From positions 1 through 31,935 of the forward strand of contig CAYPNF010000080.1 in NCBI GenBank assembly GCA_964411985.1: a DNA stretch of 31,935 nt, in the 5' to 3' direction. Under the pieces are notes generated by a model. The model saw only the letters and a list, made by a program, of their open reading frames with translations. It had not been told where the DNA came from and did no database searches. The DNA comes from CAYPNF01 sp964411985 (lineage in GTDB: Bacteria; Verrucomicrobiota; Verrucomicrobiia; Limisphaerales; J093). The number at the start of each line of letters is the position of its first letter. Position 1 is the stretch's first letter. Positions 1-8,039 of the stretch are shown in pieces. The position numbers and the translations under genes are program-made.

Positions 1-256
1 CGAGTATGTCCAGGATCGTACGCACATGGCGCTCGACACGTTGGACCAGATCCTTTTGGTCGGACCGCTTGCCACCGGCCCGCAGATGCTGTTCGTACTC
101 CAGTTTGAGATTCCCCAGGCCGACGCATACCTTCATCTTGCCCCCTTCCAGGCAGCGAATCATCAGAAGGTCCTCGGGGTCGGGGACGAACTGACGCTCG
201 GGCATGCTCTTTTGCAGGATCTCAAGCACCAGCTGGCTAAAGCGAACATCTTTCAT
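1..256 (-). CDS. Hypothetical protein, 3' part beyond the window
   Basis: An open frame starts at an ATG at 256 and runs off the left edge after 85 codons. The visible protein begins MKDVRFSQLVLEIL and continues with a stretch (FVPDPEDLLMIRCLEGG) followed by a hydrophobic strand and a charged helix. The layout is faintly like DUF1444/YtpQ-type proteins (a short helix, a beta pair, then 'lxnLxxxY...' and a Val-rich helix), but that resemblance is from memory and weak. The upstream gene on the same strand ends only about 40 bases away, so the two probably form one transcript. No function is assigned. Confidence 0.6.
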   Translation of the reverse strand, partial: MKDVRFSQLVLEILQKSMPERQFVPDPEDLLMIRCLEGGKMKVCVGLGNLKLEYEQHLRAGGKRSDQKDLVQRVERHVRTILDIL

Positions 257-295
257 ATTGTCCGGGGAATGGGGTCTTTCCTGAGGTAGTGTCAC

Positions 296-721
296 TCACG
301 TCACTTGGCTCCCCAGCAGAGTCGAGATCACCAGACCCGTTCCATCCACGGGGAAAGAGGGATCCGCCCGCAGTTCAACCAGGACCTCATCGGTCTTGAC
401 GAGTCGGAATTGAAGCGAGCCTTTCAAAGGAGCTTCCACAGGATAGACTTTCTTGTGATGCGAAGCCGCTGCGGCCATCCCTGCAGAGAGCCAGTGGTAG
501 AAGGCGATCATTTTGCCGTGTGTCCAACAACTGTGTGCCGGGGCGGTAACACAGAAACTCAAAGTCTCAAGAGCCTGATCATCCCATTTGCGCACCCGCC
601 GGCGGATCACCTCCTCCTGATCATCGTCCAGGAGCCGCCCAAAGGCGTCAATCGCCCGGGGGTTCCCCGAGTTGTCGCAACAAAACCCTCTGACAATTCT
701 CCAAAGTGATTCGTCGATCAC
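296..721 (-). CDS. Hypothetical protein (141 aa)
   Basis: The frame opens with GTG at 721. An in-frame stop lies only about 14 codons further upstream, so the start cannot move far. The product is mixed alpha/beta with an acidic patch (LLDDDQEEVIRRRVRKWDD near residues 30-48) and a C-terminal beta-rich part, and has no signal peptide or membrane segment. Composition and codon use favour this strand over the overlapping plus-strand frame. I do not recognise the family. It is probably co-transcribed with the partial gene that follows on the minus strand. Confidence 0.55.
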   Translation of the reverse strand: MIDESLWRIVRGFCCDNSGNPRAIDAFGRLLDDDQEEVIRRRVRKWDDQALETLSFCVTAPAHSCWTHGKMIAFYHWLSAGMAAAASHHKKVYPVEAPLKGSLQFRLVKTDEVLVELRADPSFPVDGTGLVISTLLGSQVT

Positions 722-940
722 GATGCTTGGAGTAGCTATCAGCGCGGGTCCTCTGGGTCAAGGGAATCCAAGGGGTTTTCCCCGAACAACCTCCGCAGAC
801 TATCGGGAGGCCATCGGGCGGAGGATGGCGCTGACCTGCCCCTGCGTTCAAACGGGACGAGCAGGGGCCAAACGAAGGTCGGGCCGATTCCCATAGGGTA
901 TCCCCACAGATGTCCAATCCCCTCCCCTATACTCCCGGGC

Positions 941-1150
941 ATGAGATTAGCCAGAATGTTAGCGTCCATGCGTCCAGAGCAGGAAATCATTGCGTCCTTC
1001 GGCCAGGCAAGGCTTCTGCGCAACCGGGATGGGAAGGTCGAGCTCAGGGGCGGCACTGAGGACGACCATCAGCAAGCCAAGGAATGGATTTCGATGTTTT
1101 GGCATGAGGCGAGTCCGCAGCGGCTGAACACCTCGCCTCGAGGGACCTAG
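941..1150 (+). CDS. Small conserved-looking hypothetical protein
   Basis: This frame encodes 69 aa or fewer. In-frame ATGs lie at 941, 956 and 968, and the recognisable part starts at the third (MRPEQEIIASFGQARL). The core, 'RDGKVELRGGTEDDHQQAKEW' followed by 'ISMFWHEA', looks like a compact folded domain with an acidic loop between a strand and an amphipathic helix. From memory, short proteins with an 'ELRGG..eDr..AkEWiSlFxHEa' signature recur in Verrucomicrobiota; that is recollection, not a search. There is no signal peptide. The start is uncertain and the function unknown. Confidence 0.55.
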   Translation: MRLARMLASMRPEQEIIASFGQARLLRNRDGKVELRGGTEDDHQQAKEWISMFWHEASPQRLNTSPRGT

Positions 1151-1325
1151 CTGATGTCACAGAATGTTGGAAAGCATGGTCGGCCTTCCAGGCTCCAGCT
1201 TCTCGCCAAGCTCGGACACAGGCGCAGGCGGATGGCCGCTTCCGGAATCTTCATTGATAAAAGTGATGAAGCAGCCGGCCTTTTCAATTACCTCCGGGGC
1301 GTCGTGGTGTGCTAGGCTGAAAATC

Positions 1326-1700
1326 ATGAAAACCGCACTTCACTGGCTACCCAGGATCCTTGGCATTGCCGCGATTCTTTTTGTGAGCATGTTCGCGTTG
1401 GACTCCTTTGGCCCAGGGCTGCCGCTCTCGAAGCAGATAGGCAACTTCCTGATTCATCTCATCCCTTCTTACGTATTGTTGCTGGCTCTGGTAATAGCCT
1501 GGAAATGGGAGTTGGTGGGGGGATCGTTGTTCGTGTTGCTGGGTTTGGGATTGGCCCCGTTCATTTTCAGACACAACTACCAGATGAATCACTCCGTGTG
1601 GGTGACGCTGTTTGTGCTACTGATCATCAACGCTCCCTTCGTTTTGGTTGGAGGACTTTTCATCTTCAACCACTTCCGTGGGCATGGGCACTCGGCCTAG
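1326..1700 (+). CDS. Small four-helix membrane protein (DUF7670-like)
   Basis: I chose the ATG at 1326 because it gives a 124-aa protein that begins directly with a membrane segment (MKTALHWLPRILGIAAILF); the open frame upstream of it is unstructured. Four hydrophobic segments are visible: about residues 8-25, 38-58, 60-78 and 90-113. The short loop between the second and third contains the 'AWKWELVGG' motif, and the C-terminus is His-rich (FRGHGHSA). The pattern 'hxxPRIlxIlfilFishFALD' then 'AWKWEliGG' matches my memory of the DUF7670 family, whose function is unknown. It lies alone, between the small protein gene and rmuC. Confidence 0.7.
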   Translation: MKTALHWLPRILGIAAILFVSMFALDSFGPGLPLSKQIGNFLIHLIPSYVLLLALVIAWKWELVGGSLFVLLGLGLAPFIFRHNYQMNHSVWVTLFVLLIINAPFVLVGGLFIFNHFRGHGHSA

Positions 1701-1759
1701 CGAGGGGGGAGCCGCTCGGGAAAGGGATGGTGGACACGGCCGGGATCGTGGGAAAAGAG

Positions 1760-1781
1760 AGGCACCTGGTTCCAGGCGCCT
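1760..1781 (+). terminator. Short inverted repeat after the membrane protein gene
   Basis: AGGCACCTGG is followed after two bases by CCAGGCGCCT, giving near-perfect 10-bp arms with one G-T wobble and almost no loop. It lies 60 bases past the stop at 1700 and before rmuC. No T-run follows, so a rho-independent terminator is only a possibility. Confidence 0.25.
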
Positions 1782-1994
1782 CCTTGATCCCCTATGCCCT
1801 AAAGGAAGCGATTTCTCAGGGGAACTCACCGTCGAACCCACCGGAAAGCTCCGCCTATCCATTCGGCAGCGCCGGTAGCGCGGGAGAATCCGGCGCCAAG
1901 GGAGCAGTTCCGAAAGGAGGCGGGTCCGAGACTCGTCCGAAACCGAGATCGCCACTGGCGTTGAATCGTGGATTCTGATGTACTGTCCCGCATC

Positions 1995-3551
1995 ATGAAC
2001 GGATACCTCATCGGCGCCCTGGTGGTACTCACGTGCCTCAATCTGGGCCTGGTCATCATTCTCGTACTTCGACGGCGTGTCCCCATTGATCCAGAGACTC
2101 TCCGGCCACAGTTCGATTCGATTCTCGTGGAAACCCGCCGTATCGAGCAGGCACTTCGGGATGAGCTTGCGCGCCAGCGGGAAGAGGAAGGCCGCACGGG
2201 TGCCTTGCTGCGCGAGGAAATCGGCAACCGGATTGGCGATGGCTTGGAGAGCCTCCTGAAGCGACAGGGAGAAGCCCAACGATCAGCCGAGGAAAAGGCG
2301 GACGCTTTTCGGACTACATTGGAGACCCGCCTTCGCGATTTCGGGGAAGTCACCGATTCGCGACTTTCTACCCTCCGCCGTGATCTTAACGACAGCGCGG
2401 TGCTCGCCCGCACGGACATGCGTCAAGGGTTTGTAGATTTTCAGGCCACCGTCCGAACCTCGTTGGGTGATGCCGCCACGATTCAAGGAACCCAGTTGAG
2501 CGAATTCGCCCAGAAACTCGACAAAGTCAACGAGACCCTCACCCTGCAACTGGATAAGGTCCGCCAGACTGTCGAGACCAAGCTTGCCGAACTTCAAGCC
2601 CGCAACGAACTGAAGTTGGAGGAGATGCGCACCACTGTGGGGGAGAAGCTCGAGGGAACGCTGGAACGTCGGCTGGGAGAGTCATTCAAGCTCGTCAGCG
2701 AACGACTGGAGCAGGTTCACAAGGGCCTCGGCGAGATGCAATCCATGGCCAGCAGCGTCGGAGACCTCAAGCGTGTACTCACCAATGTAAAGACGCGCGG
2801 CACCTGGGGAGAAATCCAACTTGGGTCGCTCTTGGGACAGATCCTAACGCCAGATCAATATGCTGCCAACGTGACTCCCAGGCCAGATTCATCGGAGCAC
2901 GTTGAGTTCGCTCTGCGTCTGCCAGGTCAGGGCGAGGGCGATGAGCCGGTCTGGCTCCCCATTGACGCCAAGTTCCCGCAAGAGGATTACCAACGCCTGC
3001 TGGAGGCGTCTGATCGGGCGGATGCTGATGGCGTGGCGGAGGCAGGCAAAGCCCTCGAGGTGCGAATTAGGGGTCAGGCTCGCGACATCCGCGACAAGTA
3101 TATCGCACCGCCCCACACCACCGACTTTGCGATCCTCTTTCTGCCTTCCGAGGGGCTCTATGCCGAGGCGCTACGCCGACCCGGGTTAGCCGAGGGCGTC
3201 CAGCATGATTTCAGGGTGGTTGTTGCTGGACCCACGACGCTTGCAGCCCTTTTGAACAGTCTTCAGATGGGATTCCGAACCCTCGCCATCCAGGAACGCT
3301 CCAGTGAGGTGTGGAAAGTGCTCGGCGCGGTGAAGACCGAATTCGGCCGGTTTGGCGAGACCCTGGCCATGGTGAAGAAGAAGATCGACGAAGCCAGCAA
3401 CCACATTGAGAAGACGGAGGTTCGCACCCGGGCCATCAGTCGCAAACTACGCGACGTCGAAGCTTTGCCAGTCGAGGAGGCTGCTCAGCTGCTTCCTTCG
3501 GCGATGCTCGAAGAGGATTCCGGGGAAAGATCGAACGCTGATGCCCCATGA
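1995..3551 (+). CDS. rmuC: DNA recombination protein RmuC
   Basis: RmuC-family proteins are membrane-anchored, coiled-coil proteins with a PD-(D/E)XK-like nuclease fold that limit inversions at short repeats. Here an N-terminal membrane helix (about residues 4-25) is followed by a long coiled coil to about residue 270. The conserved core then shows 'VKTRGTWGEIQLGSLL', 'WLPIDAKFP' and 'FAILFLPSEGLYAEAL', and the tail is acidic. ATG at 1995 puts the membrane helix directly at the N-terminus (518 aa); an in-frame GTG at 1968 would add nine residues. Neither start has a strong Shine-Dalgarno. It appears to be a single-gene unit. The family assignment is secure; the start is not. Confidence 0.93.
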   Translation: MNGYLIGALVVLTCLNLGLVIILVLRRRVPIDPETLRPQFDSILVETRRIEQALRDELARQREEEGRTGALLREEIGNRIGDGLESLLKRQGEAQRSAEEKADAFRTTLETRLRDFGEVTDSRLSTLRRDLNDSAVLARTDMRQGFVDFQATVRTSLGDAATIQGTQLSEFAQKLDKVNETLTLQLDKVRQTVETKLAELQARNELKLEEMRTTVGEKLEGTLERRLGESFKLVSERLEQVHKGLGEMQSMASSVGDLKRVLTNVKTRGTWGEIQLGSLLGQILTPDQYAANVTPRPDSSEHVEFALRLPGQGEGDEPVWLPIDAKFPQEDYQRLLEASDRADADGVAEAGKALEVRIRGQARDIRDKYIAPPHTTDFAILFLPSEGLYAEALRRPGLAEGVQHDFRVVVAGPTTLAALLNSLQMGFRTLAIQERSSEVWKVLGAVKTEFGRFGETLAMVKKKIDEASNHIEKTEVRTRAISRKLRDVEALPVEEAAQLLPSAMLEEDSGERSNADAP

Positions 3552-3734
3552 GGGCTGAAGGTGCGCTCGCCTTTGGCAACATTCAATAACGCGACAAGCA
3601 GAAAAGCGGCAAGACTGGCTTACTTTCGCAGGCCCAGTAGCTCGAGGATGTCACTTTCCGGCGGAGGGCTGGGAAGCAGGCTCCTTGAGGCGGTCCCGAT
3701 CTTTGTCTTTTCGAAGATTCTGCTTGGCTTTCCA

Positions 3735-4127
3735 TCAGCACACCAGGACCCCTCCCGATCGGTGGCGTCGATAGTATCGACGAATCGGTGGGCCTGATTC
3801 GAGGAACAGGGATCCAGGGAAGAATCGCCGTTTGTGGATCACATGGCTTTTCGATTTGTGGCTGTGGGTATGGCGGCGATGCCTGAAGCCCCTCGCATAA
3901 TCCGACACGTCCAGATCATCGCCCTCCCCGCTCTCTTGCATCTTCGCCGTAAGCCAGACCCAGACGCAAACCGCGAAAGCCATGGCCGGGATGAAGACCT
4001 CCTCCGGGAACGAATCCCCGGCACTTTCATGCCAGAAGGGGTACGTCTCGGTATTGCTCGCCACAACCAACCCCAGCGCTACCAATCCGAGGGCCCCAGT
4101 GATTCCGATGAGTGTTTTCATATCCAT
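3735..4127 (-). CDS. Small two-helix membrane protein
   Basis: The protein has 130 aa. A first membrane segment spans about residues 4-24 (MKTLIGITGALGLVALGLVVAS). A short extracytoplasmic loop (NTETYPFWHESAGDSFPEE) follows, then a second segment at about 45-62 and a cytoplasmic tail that is acidic and then very basic and His-rich (RHRRHTHSHKSKSH). The start is ATG at 4127 or the ATG two codons later. Past the stop, two other frames on this strand stay open and look coding-like for about 25-70 codons, so the C-terminus may be altered by a frameshift. The gene follows the blaR1 operon but is separated from it by a terminator. The family is not recognised. Confidence 0.6.
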   Translation of the reverse strand: MDMKTLIGITGALGLVALGLVVASNTETYPFWHESAGDSFPEEVFIPAMAFAVCVWVWLTAKMQESGEGDDLDVSDYARGFRHRRHTHSHKSKSHVIHKRRFFPGSLFLESGPPIRRYYRRHRSGGVLVC

Positions 4128-4302
4128 GTCCGTTTCTCAACACGCTCCGGTGAAGACAAAGCTCACTCTACTGTCCTCTCGGGGTTGGGCCCGCACGGCA
4201 ACCAACTCCTCGAAGGCGCTCTGCGAGCCTGCATCCCGATACTCACGCAATAGATCCGCGTCCTGCATTGTACTTGTGAATTGCCGCTGGTAGCGAAAAG
4301 CG

Positions 4303-4330
4303 AAAAAACAATTTCAGAGATGTTCTGAAG
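4303..4330 (-). terminator. Rho-independent terminator of the blaI-blaR1 operon
   Basis: Read on the minus strand, a TTCAGA/TCTGAA stem with a five-base loop (4313-4329 on the plus strand) is followed within three bases by a run of six T (4303-4308). It begins 15 bases past the blaR1-like stop. The stem is short but perfect and in the right place. Confidence 0.6.
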
Positions 4331-4344
4331 CTACGCTGAAAGAA

Positions 4345-7300
4345 CTAACCCCTGGTACTCGCAACGATTTGGGCAAGTGCAGGTTTCAGATCCTCGACCG
4401 TATTCTCGATGGCAGCCACACGGCCGTCAGGATCAATCAGGAAAAGCCTTTGACCTCCGTACCCCAGCGCGTCTTCGGTCCATACGTATGGGCCAAGGTC
4501 GAAGCAAGGCCACTCAACCCCAAGGCAAGTTGCCAGGGTTTGGACGTCTTCGGGATGAAGCAAACGATAAAAGCTTAAGCAGGCCAGACGCTTATTTTTG
4601 GCGATCTCGGCCTTCAGGGAAGTGTACTCGTCCCAACGCTCAGACGCCGCGGACGTCTTATAGAACCCAAAATCCAGAACCACGTATCGTCCGCGAAAGT
4701 CCTTGAGGCTGGCTTCCGCACCTTTCGGCGAACGGAATGTGAATTGCGGAGCCACATCGCCGACTTTCAGGAAGGTTGGCGGGTGGACTGAAAAAGTCCC
4801 CAAATCAACTGGACTGTTCTCCTGCCCTGGTTTTGCGGGCACAACGTCCAAAGTCGCCAAAACATACGCCCCGCCCTCGCCGTTGCGCTCCGGTAATTCA
4901 ATCCATAGTTGGCTTCTTCCTTCGGGGACAGATGCGATGGCAAAGCTGCCATCGGACCGCGCTGCAACCATGAGTGAGGGACATGACATGACCGTCCAGC
5001 CAACATCGTTGCCGGGTATGTTATCCCCCGTGTACCAGTTAAGGATTTCCGATGCCGTCTTGAGCTGCTTGGGAGGACGGGGATAGGGTAGCTCAGGCGC
5101 GAGGCCTGCGTGAGGAAACTCGAGAGCTAGTTTGCCCTCAAGTTGCGGGGGGACCTTCAGTCGAAAGACTGCAGGACGGCCCCTTGAGGACAGATCAACC
5201 CTGGTTGTCTCGCCGGACTTGACCCTCACAAAGGCAAGCGCTGGACTGCTGGAATTGCGAGGAGAAGGACAAACCCAAGCGATCCCTAATTCGTCCGGGG
5301 GAACCTGTTCAAACCTGAATTTGCCCTTTGCGTCGGTTGTGACTGAGTAGTCCAACATCGGGCCTCCAGGAAGTGGGGCGGACCTAAACCCGTAAAGCTC
5401 AATCTTTTCCGGACGCCAAGGTCTCCCTCCAGGCTGGATTGTTCCCTCCAGCGTCCCCCACCCTTTCAGAGTAATGTCCGGTTGCAGAGTCAGCTCACGC
5501 GTGTTGACGTGCGCGTAGCCGCGTTCATCAATCACATAAACCTGAGCGGGATCTGTCAGGCCCACTGGCGACTCGTAGTAACCTTGGGAATCCGACCTCC
5601 AAGCGACCGTCCCTTCGACAAGCTTCCCGTTCCTGATCTGCCCCTGGTTCCTCCAGCTTTGAAGCAGTAGGGCTGTGTCCGAGAGCAGAGGCCCTCTCAC
5701 GTTCGGCGGGAGATTTCCCCAACTTTCAAGCAGTAGGGGTGCGTCCGGACAAGTCTTTCCGCCGGCATCAAGAACTCTCCCCCGCAGGTTCTTGCCAGGA
5801 ATCAGTTTGAAGTCCAGTTTCAGGCTCGAGTTAGTCAGTTCAAACGCCGGGGAGGCTGCCGGGACATACCCAAGCGCTTCGACCCCAAACTGGCCAGTCG
5901 GGGGGAGACCCTGGAAGGAGGATACCTCGTCTTTGAGCATGAACGAGTACCTTCCTTCAACCGTGGTTGCAGCCATTGCGCGCCAGGTGGTTTTTGGACT
6001 TCCGGGGGTATCTTTCATACGCCCTCCCAGAACGATTCGAGACGCGACTATCGGCAAGCCGGTGCCTTCGTCCACAACCTGCCCGTAAACAGTGAGAATC
6101 GGGTAGAGTCGAACCTCTAACGGCTTGGCCGCCGATCGCACCTCCAGGAACAGGGGTCGGAACCCTTGTGCACTAACATGCAGATACCACCGGTTGGAAA
6201 CTGGAACATTCACCGTGAAACCACCCTGCTTGTCGGAGAAGCACCTGTTGTCGGTCAGGTCGTTTCCCCCACTTACCATGGACCTATCGTCGATGAGAAC
6301 TCCCGCAAGCGTGTTTCCTTGAGGGTCAGTTACCCGGCCATGGAGGGTCACGGTACGTGGAGCTTGTTGTGCAGAGCTACCAAATCCCTCTTCATTGGTG
6401 TCGGCAGGTTCCCTTATTGATTTGCGCGCATCGCTCAACCCCACCACGGCCAATCCGGCCACTAAAACGATTGCCAATACCGACCACCGCCCCGCCCTCC
6501 TGAACCCGGCAATCATCCGGATTCGCTCCTTGAGTTGATGCTTATCTTCGGAGATCCCCACCAGCCCAGGCACCGCCGCTGGACCTGCCAACCGCTCCAA
6601 CAGTTTCAGAATCGTCTCACCGTAAGGACGATTTTCCTCAGCGGCCATCCGCGACAACGCGAGGGCGTCGCAGGCCAACTCCCGGTCCGCGCGCATCCGA
6701 CTAAAACCATACCATACCAAGGGGTTGAACCAGTGGATGATTTGGAGCAAAGTCATCAACCAGTTGATGGCCATGTCCCAGCGCTTGATGTGCGCGAGCT
6801 CGTGCATGAAGACATAGCGAAGCTCCTGATGCGAAAACCCGCTCGCCATACTCGTGGGAAGGAGCAGGCAAGGACGCACAAAACCGTAAAGTGCTGGACT
6901 TTGAACCATGCACGTACCAACAAGGATCGGGCCTTGGCGCAACCCCATGCGTTCGCGGCATTGATCCAGCAGACGGAGCAAATCCGGGGAATCCAGCTGA
7001 GGTTCTCCCCGAAGCAGACGGGCAAATCTCACGTTCTGCCATACCGTTCTGAGCGCCAGAAACGCGCCCCCCAAGACCCAGATAGCGGTAAGGGTCTGAG
7101 ATAGCGATGGGAGCGTCCAAATGCTGTGGGCTGGGGCCACCGGGATCGAGGACGGACCTTGATCCATAATGCGCACTGGAGTGCTTAGGCTTCGATCCGC
7201 CGGAGAGGGCGTCGTTGGCTCGAGCTCAGGGATTGCAGGCAATTCAGATTCGCTCCGCGCCATGGGCGCAGTCGTAGGAGCTTTCACTGGCTCCGGGCGC

Positions 7301-7551
7301 GCCGCCACAACCTTAACCTCCGTTGGTGGCTGGTTGAACAGGTTGAAGACACTCCAACTGCTCTCCCAGGATACTGGCAGAGCCAGTCGAACCAAAACCA
7401 AGAGCCAGAGGCTGTACCGCCAGGACGGAGTCAGCCTCTTGCGAAACAGCCACTGCACCGCGAGCACCAGGAGGATCAACACCGCCCCCTGCCATGTGCT
7501 GCGCCACAACCAATCCAACATGGGTTCCCCACCCGGTACGACCTTTTGCAT
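4345..7551 (-). CDS. BlaR1-like M56 metallopeptidase sensor with large C-terminal extracytoplasmic region
   Basis: The N-terminal part is an M56/BlaR1 membrane protease: membrane helices near residues 20-60 and 150-167, the family motif 'SPALYGFVRPCLLLP' (218-232), the zinc motif HELAH at 250-254, a likely third ligand in 'ADRELACDA' (E291), and another helix at 356-372. About 550 residues of beta-rich, CarboxypepD_reg-like domains follow ('VTLHGRVTDPQGNTLAGV'). The last 142 residues are a TlpA/AhpC-type thioredoxin fold starting 'KVGDVAPQFTF'; where a redox pair would sit it reads FYKTSAAS, so it is redox-dead. In BlaR1 proteins, ligand sensing triggers proteolysis that inactivates BlaI. ATG at 7551 has an AAGGAG six bases upstream, inside the end of blaI, indicating coupling. 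The ligand is unknown; nothing shows penicillin binding. Confidence 0.9.
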   Translation of the reverse strand: MQKVVPGGEPMLDWLWRSTWQGAVLILLVLAVQWLFRKRLTPSWRYSLWLLVLVRLALPVSWESSWSVFNLFNQPPTEVKVVAARPEPVKAPTTAPMARSESELPAIPELEPTTPSPADRSLSTPVRIMDQGPSSIPVAPAHSIWTLPSLSQTLTAIWVLGGAFLALRTVWQNVRFARLLRGEPQLDSPDLLRLLDQCRERMGLRQGPILVGTCMVQSPALYGFVRPCLLLPTSMASGFSHQELRYVFMHELAHIKRWDMAINWLMTLLQIIHWFNPLVWYGFSRMRADRELACDALALSRMAAEENRPYGETILKLLERLAGPAAVPGLVGISEDKHQLKERIRMIAGFRRAGRWSVLAIVLVAGLAVVGLSDARKSIREPADTNEEGFGSSAQQAPRTVTLHGRVTDPQGNTLAGVLIDDRSMVSGGNDLTDNRCFSDKQGGFTVNVPVSNRWYLHVSAQGFRPLFLEVRSAAKPLEVRLYPILTVYGQVVDEGTGLPIVASRIVLGGRMKDTPGSPKTTWRAMAATTVEGRYSFMLKDEVSSFQGLPPTGQFGVEALGYVPAASPAFELTNSSLKLDFKLIPGKNLRGRVLDAGGKTCPDAPLLLESWGNLPPNVRGPLLSDTALLLQSWRNQGQIRNGKLVEGTVAWRSDSQGYYESPVGLTDPAQVYVIDERGYAHVNTRELTLQPDITLKGWGTLEGTIQPGGRPWRPEKIELYGFRSAPLPGGPMLDYSVTTDAKGKFRFEQVPPDELGIAWVCPSPRNSSSPALAFVRVKSGETTRVDLSSRGRPAVFRLKVPPQLEGKLALEFPHAGLAPELPYPRPPKQLKTASEILNWYTGDNIPGNDVGWTVMSCPSLMVAARSDGSFAIASVPEGRSQLWIELPERNGEGGAYVLATLDVVPAKPGQENSPVDLGTFSVHPPTFLKVGDVAPQFTFRSPKGAEASLKDFRGRYVVLDFGFYKTSAASERWDEYTSLKAEIAKNKRLACLSFYRLLHPEDVQTLATCLGVEWPCFDLGPYVWTEDALGYGGQRLFLIDPDGRVAAIENTVEDLKPALAQIVASTRG

Positions 7552-7552
7552 G

Positions 7553-7927
7553 CTACTTCTCCTTGGCGTTCAATATGTCTTTGAGTTCCCTGATTTCCTT
7601 GGCTGAAAGTTTGGATTCCTTGACCAGATGCACGAGCATCGAGGCGGGCTCCCCGCCAAAAACCCGATCCATAAAGCTGCGGCTCTCCTTCTTGACGCAG
7701 GCTTCCATTGTGACCTTGGCGGTGTATATGTGCCGTTTGCCGTCGAAGTTGGCCTCCAGCACTCCTTTCTTCACCAGGCGATCCACCAGAGTGCGAATTG
7801 TGCGCGAGGCCCAGTCATGCTTCTGAGAAAGTTCCTCCACCACCTGAGCGGAAGTCACCGGTTGTTGCTTCCAAACCAGGTTCATGACCTCCCACTCCGC
7901 GTCCGAAATATGTGCAATGTTTTTCAT
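7553..7927 (-). CDS. blaI: BlaI/MecI/CopY-family transcriptional repressor
   Basis: The protein has 124 aa, the normal family length. A winged helix-turn-helix fills residues 5-70 ('ISDAEWEVMNLVWKQQPVT', 'ASRTIRTLVDRLVKKGVL', then the wing 'GKRHIYTAKV'). The C-terminal helices (from about 80, 'SFMDRVFGGEPASMLVHLV') dimerise and carry the site usually cut during induction. It is one base from the blaR1-like gene and certainly shares its transcript. Two CTACA...GTAG dyads lie just upstream of the start codon, so it very likely represses its own operon. Members of this family are general partners of M56 sensors, so beta-lactam resistance should not be assumed. Confidence 0.93.
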   Translation of the reverse strand: MKNIAHISDAEWEVMNLVWKQQPVTSAQVVEELSQKHDWASRTIRTLVDRLVKKGVLEANFDGKRHIYTAKVTMEACVKKESRSFMDRVFGGEPASMLVHLVKESKLSAKEIRELKDILNAKEK

Positions 7928-7931
7928 ACCT

Positions 7932-7967
7932 TGCTACGACTGTAGTTGTAGACTGCTACGCGTGTAG
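7932..7967 (-). promoter_or_regulatory. Tandem dyad operator ahead of blaI
   Basis: On the minus strand CTACACGCGTAGCA (7967-7954) and CTACAGTCGTAGCA (7945-7932) are direct copies matching at 12 of 14 positions, each containing a CTAC/GTAG dyad. Their centres are 22 bp apart, two helical turns, so dimers would sit on the same face. The second copy ends five bases before the blaI start. BlaI/MecI operators are TACA/TGTA dyads, and both copies fit that style. Binding by this BlaI is inferred. Confidence 0.7.
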
Positions 7968-8039
7968 TACAATGGCAAGCACTTTCTTTTGTTTTCTTCC
8001 CTCCTCCGCGCGGAGCGCGAGGTAAACTGGATCCTGACC

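Noticed and set aside
739..1056. Minus-strand frame over the small conserved protein gene
   Set aside because: Its product is low-complexity Arg/Ser/Pro-rich, typical of a shadow frame; the plus-strand 941-1150 product looks structured.
3766..3782. Palindrome CGTCGATA-G-TATCGACG
   Set aside because: It lies inside a coding frame, has no neighbouring promoter features, and an 8-bp dyad of this kind is expected by chance in GC-rich DNA.
8004..8015. CTCCGCGCGGAG palindrome after the tethered sigma gene
   Set aside because: It has no loop and no T-run, so it is unlikely to be a terminator; it is probably chance.
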